Source: Phoronis australis
Lineage: Eukaryota; Phoronida; Phoronidae
Length of the DNA: 41,410 nucleotides
Assembly (NCBI GenBank): GCA_002633005.1
Contig: NMRA01000006.1
Location: 217,134 to 258,543, forward strand
Direction: 5' to 3'
In this document: positions 29,741-40,173 of the stretch, piece after piece
Position numbering within the stretch: position 1 is the stretch's first letter
How the letters are laid out: each line of letters starts with the position of its first letter
Position numbers and translations under genes: made by a program
Notes under the pieces: model-generated
Told to the model about the DNA's origin: nothing
The model's database searches: none
The model's input: only the letters and a program-made list of their open reading frames with translations

Positions 29741-30400
29741 ATAAACCAAACACTCAAATTCCCGCACATTGTATGAACTCACCAATTGAGGATATGAAAT
29801 AGCGGATAGGTGAAATTTCATTTTCGCATTTTTTCATAAAACTTTAGCAGCACCTAATAAATGCTTTATCGTTTTTAAAGTTCCATACCGTAACAAACAC
29901 CAGATCAATTTGAGCAATTACGTTTATACAAATTTGGCAGATATTAAAACCAAAAGCACCCCGACTACTTCTTGAGTAAAAAGTACGAAACCCACTGCCA
30001 AAGCACTGTCCCAAAACATTAAACACTACCAGAATTCCACGACATATACCAAAATTGATGAATACTTTCCAGCTTTGTTGTAGCACTAGAGCTTACGCAA
30101 GCAAAGTTAAATTTTTAGATTTACTAGTCGACATTCAAACTCAAAGTGTTACTGCTGCAGCGAACAGTTAACGTGTTTACACCAGTTTTGAAAAGCTTGT
30201 ACGTGTTTTTAGCAAATTAGAATCAATACATCAATGTCTGCCATTTCAGAAACCAGATGAACCAGACAACACTTTACAGTTTTCATACCTCCACAACAAG
30301 GAGTTCAATTCGGGACAGCGCTATAACAGCTAAATCATCTGTACAGAACTATGTGGCAGTATGAGGTATACATCCCATGCGCTCATTAATAAAACGAATA

Positions 30401-30632
30401 CGGTGTAATCTCACCAACTTCGGACACAAATAATGTCCAAAATGATCTTTTTCATTTTTCAAGGGCTTCTGTCATTGTTACGAACACCCAGTTTTCAAAA
30501 CTTTGCATGATGGTACAAAACTGGGAAAATCCTTTATTTGCCTGGGTGCTACAAGTTCCATGGAAAAAAGGAGAAAACAAAATTTCACTTGTTAGCAATA
30601 CTGTGGCCTGAACTCGTGAGATTTTACATTAC
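30401..30632. mobile_element. MITE family C, copy 3
   Basis: Left end CGGTGTAATCTCACCAACTT then CGGACACA; right end ggcctgaactcgtgagattt then taca. About 232 bp. Confidence 0.65.
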
Positions 30633-30664
30633 TGAAATTAAACAACCATGAGAGCAATATCTCA

Positions 30665-30687
30665 ATATATATATATATATATATATA
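30665..30687. repeat. (TA)n microsatellite
   Basis: About eleven TA units, immediately right of the MITE C copy. Confidence 0.9.
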
Positions 30688-31008
30688 AATATCGATTGGT
30701 AAATCAGAGCTCACTAAGTGCTAGTCCAACCTGTTTACTTCACAGGGGACACTCAGCCCATTAATGCCCTTGCACTGGTGAAGAGCCTTGTGTTCTTAAG
30801 CTCTTCACATGGTAAAAAGAGGGCGCTTTCTTTATTAGCATCACCTGGTATCAGCTTCATGAAAGCCCCAAATGTAGAGTCACCAATGAGTACACAACAG
30901 GACAGCATTTTTACTCCACTGCTGATGATGTTATAGGTCAGGTGGGAGGTGGCATGACGCCAGCAACACCTCATGTAGGTTTCCTTAAGGTCACCGCAGA
31001 CCAAGAGC

Positions 31009-31160
31009 TATGAGCTGAGCCGTCTGCCTTGAATGAACAATAGCTGAGCTGACTGCTCACATTAGCTGCTAGGACATTCAGTTGTGGCATTTTCGTGCCT
31101 TGGGATGATCTGTCAGCTCGGCTGTTGTTCACATGCGGCAGACAGCTCAGATCTCAGCAC
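31009..31160. repeat. Imperfect palindrome, about 45-bp arms
   Basis: tgagctgagccgtctgcc...gaacaatagctgagctgac pairs with gtcagctcggctgttgttc...ggcagacagctcaga. Probably a MITE or hairpin-forming element. Confidence 0.65.
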
Positions 31161-31756
31161 TACGTCTGCAATGCCCTTAATATTCCTATAAAGCAGCCTT
31201 CTGTCAAAAAACACCCCAAGGCTGTAAAAGTAGTCCCAACTTCTTCCTGATTTAGATTAAAAGTGATTTCTGACTTTCAGAAGAACTGATAGTTTGTTAA
31301 TACTTGAGGCCAAGCTCAGCGCATACAATGATCAATCAGGCCAAGCAATTACAAACCATCCCTTCTTCCAAGTCCAAAAAGCACTTCCAAGCAAGGAACA
31401 ATTTAGAAGCAACTTAAAACCAATCAGATTTAAAACAAAAGCCACATTTTGACAGCAGCTTCAACAACACACTCACGGCAGCACAGTCACCAGAAATGGA
31501 TAATAACCTGCCACCTACAGTACAAGAGAAAAGCATCCGTACAAAATGACCCAGAATACAAAATGACCCAGAATTCCATGCTGCGTTAGCTGGGCAGAAG
31601 CCAAATTTATCGTCAGAGTAGTCTCCCCTCATCAGCATGAGAATGAAGAATAAGCAGCGAGGACATTTAGTAAGGCCGCCAAGCCATTCTGTGTAATTAG
31701 AATTTGGCCGCCTTAATAATTATATCACCAGTCATTTTTGCTGTTCACAGAATAAT

Positions 31757-31909
31757 ACACTGGCGGATTTAGAGGGGAGCCAAGGGGGCCATGCCCCCTC
31801 AAAACTCTCCCAGATTCCATTTGGCAGTTCGGGGGTGCAAAAGTCTGACGGGCAAAATCCTGGCTAATACTCTGCCGTGCCCCAACTAAAACTCCTGTAT
31901 CTGCCCCAG
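31757..31909. mobile_element. hAT-like MITE (CACTGGCGGAT type ends)
   Basis: The left end cactggcggatttagagggg matches, inverted, the right end ctcctgtatctgccccag. The adjoining aagggggccatgccccct hairpin is common in invertebrate MITEs of this kind. No exact 8-bp duplication was found. Confidence 0.5.
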
Positions 31910-33055
31910 AAATACGCAGTCATCACACAAGGAAACAATATCTGGTTACTTTTTTTTTCTGTACAGCAAATGCTCTAACATGTGTGTTAAGAAAATCATA
32001 AGCAGAACAAGTGGTCAGTTGCCCATTTCATCGAATCAATTTTCAGCACTGGTAAACTTTTCATTTGATTTCCATTTTCATTAAATACAACTCATCAAAG
32101 AGCAAATAAATTCAGAGAGAATGAAACAAAATGCCAATAGCTTACTGGATGTTGAAAAATATTGCAAAATTTCAACTTTTCGAAACAGTATGATTTCAAA
32201 AGTTTACAAGCACAGTTTTCGCAAAAATAGGATACACCAGTTTTATCAAAACCCAAAAGACTGTTTATCACCCAATATCAAATATACGAAGATTTGACCC
32301 AAGTAGCCAGGAACCCTTTCACTAAAATGATACTAACTTTACAGTCATATTTTTGCTCCCCGGTCGTAACTCCGTTTCAACACTTCAGTGGCACAGGCCT
32401 TAGTTATTTTTTCAATTTTAAAGACCAGTTAACTTGCTACAAATAATGGAAACTTAACCAACGGTTGTCTCATGACATCTCCGCAGTACGAACAAGCTAA
32501 GAACCAGCTAAATTTTTCTTCTTCTTAATTTTTCATGAGAAATTCGACAAAATGAAATTCCACTTGTCAGCCATGTTGTGTGCTAAATACTGTAAGTGAA
32601 GAATAAACCCATCAACATCTAGTGTGACAATACAATAAAAAAAATTCATACGAGAACCAACAATTCTTTCGTGATTATAGTCGTATTCATTCACAAGAAT
32701 TTTTGTTTCCTTCACGTTGATGTTATGACATTGCATAAGAACAGTAGAATTGCAGCTCCTTAATTCACAGTACTGTCTGTCTCACCAACCCTGTCAATGA
32801 CAGCGTACTTTGCTTGACAAGCTGTTAGCGTTTCTTTCTCTTGAGATGCATCACTTTCCTCCCAAACTGTATTTCTTTTTCCTCACGAGATCCATCACTT
32901 TCTCACTAACTTTATTCTTTTCGTATGCACAATTCATACAGACACATGTTTTTTCTACTGTTCATGTCGTGAAAGAAAAAAATGCATCAAGCAGTTAAAG
33001 AAATACAACTTGAGGGCAAAAAATTGGATGTATGAGAAAGCAGATAGTGAGACAT

Positions 33056-33428
33056 GGTAAAAATCCTCAGTTTGGGACAGTCTCAAAAATTTGGGACACC
33101 AAAATTCAAGTTGAAATCCAATTTTCTTGATTGTGAAGATTGGGAACTAGGCGATTTTAGGGTTCATAATATTTCTCACATACAGGAGACTGTGTTTTGT
33201 ATAAAATGAAGATCAACTTGGCGTTTTTTAAAATTGTCGAAAGCAGCCACCGATGCAAGGTTTTTATGCGTCCCTATAGTTTGTACCATAAGGGTGAGTA
33301 ATCGTTCCTCACTGATTGTAATTCTCGAATATGGGACAGCCAATATTACCTATTTCTAAAATTTGGTAGAAGCTCTGACCTTGAGCAAAATAATTATTTC
33401 TCACTTCTCAAACTGAAGAACTTTTGTA
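33056..33428. mobile_element. MITE family C, long copy
   Basis: Ends tggtaaaaatcctcagtttg and caaactgaagaacttttgta. It carries about 120-150 bp of extra internal sequence relative to 28503-28739, including a second copy of a ttctcgaatatgggacag terminus-like block. Confidence 0.65.
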
Positions 33429-34630
33429 GTAATAAGAATTCCAAAGCAAACTTTAAGAGATGACGACAAACTAACCCATAATTAACAGAACTGAATGAAA
33501 AAAAAAATTAACAGCCACAACTCTTCTCTATTACCACATCTACCCTAGCACATAAATGTTGTATAAAAATCGGCACATTCAGTACGCACAAATACTTGAG
33601 TTTTTACAATACATACACTCGACATGTAGAATTAAATAACGGTGTCACAATGACTATAAAACCAATAATAGAATACACAATCTCAGTCTGAAAAAATGAA
33701 GCCGCTGATGTCTTGCACAATGTGAAAATTTTTGCAATTGATTACAATTTCAAGAATAGTACTTAAAACTCAACAACATAAGTTTCAAGTAAAAAGGAAT
33801 TTTTGGATATCCAAGAAAATTCAACACGGCAGAAAAAATTCTCAGAAATGATTGAACAGTCGTTCCATGAACTTTAACTTTAAAATTCATTACGACACCA
33901 CAAACTTGGAACTAATTAATGCCTCCAAACTTTACTCGGCAATGGCTTGTCAGAATAAGAAGCTGCAAACCAAACACCACTGTTTCAAAGCAACAGCACC
34001 TAAGAAGCAGAGCAATCTACAGGCCAGCCTAGAGGATGGAATCCCAAATTAAAGCAAAGGGTGACCCAGTCTCCTTACTCTACTGACAAGAAACATTTCA
34101 GCTGGCAGTGAGACACTGATAACAGTTTTTGACAATAATGTACTAGAGGTCATTTAGGTGTCGTCTAGAGGTCATCTAGAGACGACTACATCACAGCAGC
34201 AAGAGACCTGACAAATCAGCAAGACACGCTCAACTGCACATCTGATGTGCTTAAACACGAAGGTCCTCTTCGGGCAATAGAAACGGGCACCATGTGGCGC
34301 CACAGTCCATACGGACAGGTATGTACAACAGTGTGACAGAATGAAGAGATTTATACACAATAATGAACAGCTTGACAACGATGCTTAGTAATCATTAAGA
34401 AGTAGAGTATATTATATACAAGTCATACACAATTGATAGAAAATCTGGCGATGGATACCCCATGCAACAAGGGTACCCACCACGTTAAGTCTTTACATAA
34501 GTTTCATCCACTCATTTCTTCAGTTCACAGTTCTTCTTTTGACTTCTTCAAATATCTCAGTTAGCCACGGAAACTCACTAAAATTATCACTCTACAAATC
34601 CTCGTTTCTCTGCCAGACGCAGGTCACAAC

Positions 34631-34827
34631 CAGTTACTGACCACGGGGTCAAGCCTGAGGTTGTCACCACTGACCAATGCTGAGGCCAGTAGTTGTCATT
34701 AATGACCAACAGGAGGCACCAGTATCAATCCTCACTGGCAGCAGGTATTCATCATTGAATGCTGGGCAACCTTACAGTTGTCCCAACTGACCAAAGGTCA
34801 GACCACCTGTCGCCATCACTGACCAGT
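34631..34827 (-). repeat. Repeated TTGGTCAGT...GACAAC motif block after the CRTC stop
   Basis: On the mRNA strand the motif TTGGTCAnTnnnnaCAAC occurs at about 34826-34807, 34794-34777, 34709-34692 and 34677-34660, with a fifth, shorter match at 34646-34631. Spacing is irregular. Whether it is a decayed minisatellite or a set of binding sites is open. Confidence 0.55.
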
Positions 34828-34839
34828 GATGATTGCCGG

Positions 34840-35042
34840 TCACAAACGATCAAGCCTGAATGTGTCCTCCGTGGCCGGATCGGCAACCATGTTTGGATCG
34901 GTCAGCATCTGCAGTCCGGTTAGGTCAAGTGGGTCAAGCCCTGCCTTCAGAACCTCATCTGTGGGGAACAGGTCCGAATCAAAGCTCATTGAATTGCTCA
35001 GATCCTTACTAAATGTCTGTCTTGACATTGAATCATCAACAT
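34840..35042 (-). CDS. CRTC: CRTC last coding exon
   Basis: 203 nt. The acceptor is ttatcatttgcag; stop TGA at 34842-34840. It encodes [20 protein letters not shown] then DSDLF...[13 protein letters not shown], ending FRLDRL. The acidic/hydrophobic pattern is the transactivation end of the family. Confidence 0.95.
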
Positions 35043-36690
35043 CTGCAAATGATAAGTCAATTCAGTGATCACACAACGCCATCTGGTCACAATGAAACTG
35101 ATAGGAACGCATATCGACAGAACAGGCATATAATACTGGACTGAAAGTTTTTTTAATATAGCCCAAAAAATGGAATCCACCATTTCGTTTTCTTGGTTAT
35201 CCTAACAAATTTTCCATTGACGAAACACAACTTAATTATGAAGAGGATAACCAGCGAATCACAAAAAATACATTTCTCTTCAACATTTCAGACTTGAATT
35301 TTCATGAGCGCCTAACAAATGCAATGAAACCGAAACATTTGAAAGGCGAGTTCACTGAACCCAAACTTTAGAAAATGCAGAGCGAACACAGTTCATCAGT
35401 ATCCGTGTGATACCACAGTGCAATAGACTGCACTTGCTGACCACTCCTAGTACTCTGTCTGGACTCGACTGCATGGCAGCTAGCACACGAGATGTGAATG
35501 TGTGGAGAGCCAGAATGAAAGAGCTATGGAGCGTTACCACCAGTTTTAACAAAAAGATGCAATAAACTAACCTTCAAACAAAAAATTCACTTTTGATTTG
35601 AGCAACCTGCTGTCATAAAATTGCTCTCAACTTTATCCTCACTCAGATCGGATGCCATTAGGAAGAACCGAGTGTTGATTATTGCACGAGATCTGAGCCC
35701 GGTTGCATGAAACAGTCCCAAATAGGGATTCAGCTAAGTTTCATAAATCTACTGCGTATTTTTGAACTTGAGAAAACATCGATTGCTCTTTCTTGTATTG
35801 TTTAAGTTTCATTACTAAGTCAACTCTTGACTTTGATACAAATCAAAAGTGAACTCTACGTTGAATTGTCAATATTATCGCAAATAATTAGGGATCTTTT
35901 CATGCAACATCCTCAATTTAAGGACTGAGTCCCTATCTATTTCCAATGAACTCTGGGTTCGTTATTAATCATTAGAGAATGCCATTCATCAAATAGGAAC
36001 TCACAATAAAGATGACATGATGATAGAAAAATACTGCATCTGCGAGTCCAAATACGCAATAAGACTTAGGGACCTTAGTCTAGTCCCTATATGCAACCGG
36101 CCACAGGCTGAACGAGCTTGACTGACCTCTGTTGGCATTTTATAGACAACGCATATCTCAAGCAATAACAACTCGACAGATCCCCAAGCCCATAAATGTC
36201 CAATGTGAGTAAGGAATGAGGCAGACGTATTTCACAACAAGTGGTCCAACTCAAAAGTTGTTTTTCGACAGAAACGTGTTTATATCAAAATTCGAGAAAA
36301 AATTGCTCAACTACTACGAACCAGTAAGAACAATGTCTGGTATTTGGTTGTTGGCGGAGTGTCGATGGGTGTCCGCACTCTGCGACACGTGACCGTGCTG
36401 CTGATGATGTTGACCGTTCAGCAGCTGTTGGTGCGACGACGGCTGGTAGAGGGCGCTGCCCGTCTCGTCTTGCTCCTTTGTCGTCGACAGTATGGTGGGA
36501 TAGGAGTAGTGCATGCTGTTGTTCGACAGTCCGTAGGCGCTCGTCTGCATGGCAGACGATATTACATGATTGTCTGGCAGCTGAAAGGTAGAATGGCTGG
36601 CCATAGAATATGTTGAAGTGGAAGATCGTACAGAGTAAAAATTATTACCAAACGAAGGACCATTGCATGGCTTCATTTCAACAAATTCAT
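34840..36690 (-). CDS. CRTC: CREB-regulated transcription coactivator (CRTC/TORC), C-terminal two exons, 5' part outside the window
   Basis: Joined exons here: 36690-36322 and 35042-34840. CRTCs bind CREB's bZIP through an N-terminal coiled coil and activate transcription in the nucleus when dephosphorylated. What is visible is the C-terminal activation domain (TORC_C). The first exon is Ser/Gln/His-rich and ends IPDIVLT, matching the PDIILTG motif. The last exon ends [18 protein letters not shown] then [14 protein letters not shown], the highly conserved CRTC terminus. A GT..AG splice through a split Asp codon joins them. The CREB-binding and regulatory phosphorylation regions are not in the window. 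Confidence 0.93.
35698..36104. mobile_element. MITE in CRTC intron (GGTTGCAT ends)
   Basis: Left end cccggttgcatgaaacagtc then ccaaatagggat; right end gtccctatatgcaaccggcc. About 407 bp; an inner ttagggatcttttcatgcaa block suggests a nested or duplicated terminus. It fills a third of the 1.3-kb intron. Confidence 0.6.
36322..36690 (-). CDS. CRTC: CRTC penultimate exon seen
   Basis: 369 nt. The acceptor is ctgtatatcag and the donor ACTG/gttcgt. It encodes [20 protein letters not shown], a Ser/Thr/Tyr-rich middle, [20 protein letters not shown] and [10 protein letters not shown]. Low complexity is usual for this part of CRTCs. It starts in phase 1, so another coding exon lies upstream. Confidence 0.87.
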
Positions 36691-37574
36691 CTGATATACA
36701 GTACACATGAAAAGTATTCAGACAAAATGACCCATAATTTCACCCACCATGACGGTTGCATGGGGAACCCAGTCCAGGTAAAAATTGACAGTTGATGATC
36801 ATCCCACAGTTGGACTTTGGCAATGCGAGCTCAAGAACCCAATGAATTCAGTCCAGCTGCTTGGGCAGCTTGGTCACCTATGCAATGCTTCATGACACCT
36901 CATTATGTCATAAAACTATAGGAGCACCTTGACTGTTTGCAGCCTACCCAGGGAATGCATTGGGAAAACCGAAACTAGCACTTCACTTCACCAATTTAAT
37001 TGGCTATTGGCTTGGAATTTTCACCTGTACTAGGTCAGTCAGGGGGCAGAAGCCAAATTCATTGTGACAGCGAAATTTCCTTGTGACCAAGAATGAAGGG
37101 GAATTAACAGAAAACTTAGTAAAATTACTGTTTTGCCACCATGATACTTGTTGCCAGTCATTTACATGTTCACTGAATTAGCTGTCTTAATGGAAGAAAC
37201 AGTATTTCGTCTGATTACTTTTGTACTGTAGTCTTGTATTGTAGAAGTGTTAACCGAGACGCCTGCTAGTACCAGCTGCCCAAAAGAGTCGTTATAATTC
37301 ACAATCACGCGACTTCCATGACTAACACTTAAAACTGGGATTCAACTAAGAAAGGAATTCTTGTTCAGGATTTTCAAGGATGTTGAGCACATTATCAATT
37401 CATAGAACTGGTCTTCTAACCACCACTATGGATGAGCTTGGCAAAAACGACAGAATATACTGTACCTCACTAAAGGCACGGGTAGAGACCATCCTGTTCC
37501 GCATTCTTTGTAAAAATTCATTGCGTATATTCAGGTCTTAGTCAAGTATGTTTCACAAAAAAGGAGATTTTCTG

Positions 37575-37588
37575 ACAGCAGAGGGCGC
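37575..37588 (+). promoter_or_regulatory. Weaker CTCF-like motif
   Basis: ACAGCAGAGGGCGC fits 13 of 14 core positions. One such match in a window this size is not unexpected by chance. Confidence 0.2.
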
Positions 37589-38411
37589 AATATCAAAAAA
37601 CGTGACTAGTCCAAATAGGTTTGACAATTGATCAAAAAAAAGCGTGGCGGCTCAAAATTGAGCATTGTGATCAAGTTTAAACGTGGAGGTTCAAAATTTG
37701 AGAGTGATGGCCAACAGCACTAAAAAAAGTCAAACAAGAAAACACAGAACAGCATCTTCAAATTAACCTAGCCGAAAATTGACAAAATAGTGAATGAAAC
37801 GTCAAATTTTGAGACCACCCTCGTGCAATGTATTCGCTCACAGAATTCAGTGCTTGTGCCCAAGTAAGCTAGGTTTTCTTAAAAAAGTCATTGAATTACA
37901 CGACGCAATCTAACAGCAAATCAAGCTTATTTTCTACCGTCAACTTACTAAACAAACAAAAACCAGAACGAAACAATAACAAAGACATATGAAATGCAGC
38001 GCATTCTTTTTCTCGTCAAATTTTTGGAGTTTGCGTGTCTAAAACATTCAGCACACATTTCTATCAACATAACAAGTGCTATGAACAGTCAGTCAATCCA
38101 CAGAACCCTTTCCAAGTTTAGTTACAGCCTTCACTAGTTCAACAGTATTTGGCTTCATTTATACATCCACCCAATGCAATGCTAACCCTTCTTTGGCAAA
38201 ACCTGGCATGGAAAGTCATTTCTCATGATCATCAAATAGTTGAGAGAGATGCATGCACTCACAGAAAGGCAGATTTTACCAAAATTAAAAAGAAAAATTG
38301 ATAAACGAATGTCTTCGGGTGACAAATGTTGGATGTATTTGCACCGTCCCTCCATCGACGATTCAGCTATGGTGACAACTACTTCTCAGTGGTGTTCACC
38401 CATAGCTAAGA

Positions 38412-38636
38412 TTTGGATCATATATTGACCTGCATGATGTACTGACCTTAGACAAGGAGAAAAAGTGGTTTGAACGTGGTGTGAAAGAGTGCATTTATGG
38501 AAGGATTGAACATCCTTCCCTGGACAAGACAGGACTCAGATTTAATTTGACACACACCAGGGATCGAGTATCAACGAAGATTTCCTGTCATTTATCACGT
38601 TCTCGACTATCTCCAACGGATATTACACAGGTTTGA
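38412..38636 (+). pseudogene. Retroelement C-terminal fragment (Penelope-like / GIY-YIG-associated type)
   Basis: An open frame without its own Met reads FGSYIDLHDVLTLDKEKKWF then ERGVKECIYGRIEHPSLDKT, GLRFNLTHTRDR, and stops at TGA 38634. The pattern WFxRGVKEAIYxxxExPSLNxxGGLRxxLSxTY is frequent at the C-terminus of invertebrate and fish retroelement polyproteins with a GIY-YIG-like nuclease. Only this tail survives, with small losses after TGLR. The source family is from memory and less sure than the repeat origin. Confidence 0.6.
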
Positions 38637-38810
38637 CAAAGTAAGCAGTGGCTGATGAAATGTTGCAATCGGTTTCTTTCTCAAACAAGTTCAGTACAGA
38701 TTTACAATTTTTCTATATTTTATAAACTGGACCTGACTTATAATTTACATCAATTTAGTTGTAGGGGTTTGCGAGATAAACCCTGCATGTATTTCCGTGG
38801 CAAACCTTGT

Positions 38811-38932
38811 GTGCATTTAGGTGATACAATGTTGCATGCACTTAAGTGATACAACGTTGCATGCATTTGGGTGATACAATGTTGTCTTCATTTGGGTGAT
38901 ACAATGTTGTATGCATTTGGGTGATAAATTGG
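38811..38932. repeat. Minisatellite, about 4.5 x 25 bp
   Basis: Unit tt(a/g)(g/a)gtgatacaa(t/c)gttg + catgca. It starts about 175 bp after the retroelement stop codon and could belong to its 3' region. Confidence 0.88.
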
Positions 38933-39770
38933 ACCAGTTAGATAGTTTATGCATTCATGGACCATCAGAGACTTGCCAGAATGTGCAAGGAACCTCAGCA
39001 CCTCCCATTGGCAGCTAGGTGTAATTCACCTCCAGACAGAAAAAATGCCCAATACACTGTAAGTAGCTTGAGAGACTGAATGAAGCAGACGTAGGCATAG
39101 GGGCAGAAGACTCCCCCTTCCCCCATTTTCCGGTTGATATTCATTTCAGCTCTGCTCTCCACTCCTTGAAAAACAGGCTCCACATCCCCACGTTCCCACT
39201 CAGTAGGTCATCCTCAACAGTACCCACTTGAACTTGCGCCATGATGCCTAAGCCCATTCACCAGTGGAGGGAAACACATGACATCCTACATAGCCACAGG
39301 GGCAGCACCATGCAATGCTTGCTCGTAACTGAAGTCTGCTGTTAAGCGGATGCAACATGCTTCATAATAAACCACAAATAGCTACAGAGCAACAACTCGA
39401 AAATACCTTGGAATATGCACAGAAGCTTATGAGCTGCAGGTCGGTATGGAAACCAACTTTCAGTTTTTTTCATTTACACAAGAAAGGATTCCAAATTTCC
39501 CACGGTCTTTGCACAATGAACCAAGTCGGTTCATCTATTGCACCTAAGGTTACAGTTAAATAATTGCCAACTTGGTCTCTTCCAGTTTCAAGTTGTAGAT
39601 TTTGACTTCACCTATAAACCGCTGTATTTAACTTTGAGGCAAAGTGCAACGCAACCTCAAAATTAAAGAACTCCAAACGTACGCAACATTTACCTAGATG
39701 CAATGTTCAAGGCTGCAAAGCAAATCGTTCGACAAAAGCAAGAGCATTTGTAAAGCTGTCAACCACAATG

Positions 39771-40006
39771 TGGCAAAATCTCACCTATTTAAAACACAGC
39801 ATGACATATGAGTGAATTTTCTATTTCAAACTTTCTTTCATTAAAAACTAGGCAAGTGTTACCACATAAAAGCTTTATTATTGCTAAAAGATAGTCAATA
39901 TTTCGAAAAATTGTGGGCATTCATGACAGTGTTTGAGGTAATGTGCAAAATGAAAAACAGGTCAATTACGATAATCACTTTGTCCGAAATTGGTGAGATT
40001 TGACTA
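39771..40006. mobile_element. MITE family C, copy 4
   Basis: Left end tggcaaaatctcacctattt; right end tgtccgaaattggtgagatt then tga. About 236 bp, directly before the next minisatellite. Confidence 0.65.
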
Positions 40007-40061
40007 CATTTCAATTTACAACAGTGAAGACAATTACAACAAGGTCTCGTTTCATTGGCAA

Positions 40062-40173
40062 GAAGGGCCGCGTTACAACAGGGAAGGGCCGCGTTACAAC
40101 AGGGAAGGGCTGGGTCACAGCGGAAGGAAAGGGCCGGGTCACAAAAGGGGGAGGGCTGGGTCACAACAGGGAA
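40062..40173. repeat. Minisatellite, about 5 x 21 bp, GC-rich
   Basis: Unit gggccgcgttacaacaggga, drifting to gggctgggtcacaacaggga. The open frames across it on both strands are repeat artefacts. Confidence 0.9.

Larger units (their letters stand above)
28889..34839 (-). other. Probable CRTC 3' UTR / downstream region
   Basis: About 6 kb of AT-rich sequence after the CRTC stop with no coding exon recognised on either strand. It holds MITEs, a (TA)n run and a CTCF-like motif. How much is transcribed cannot be read from sequence. Confidence 0.35.

Noticed and set aside
30718-31004. Open frames on both strands near 30.7-31.0 kb
   Set aside because: No motif or splice context; probably repeat-derived or chance.
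37480-37545. Possible extra CRTC exon on the minus strand ending at gtacag
   Set aside because: No convincing acceptor and no resemblance to CRTC sequence.
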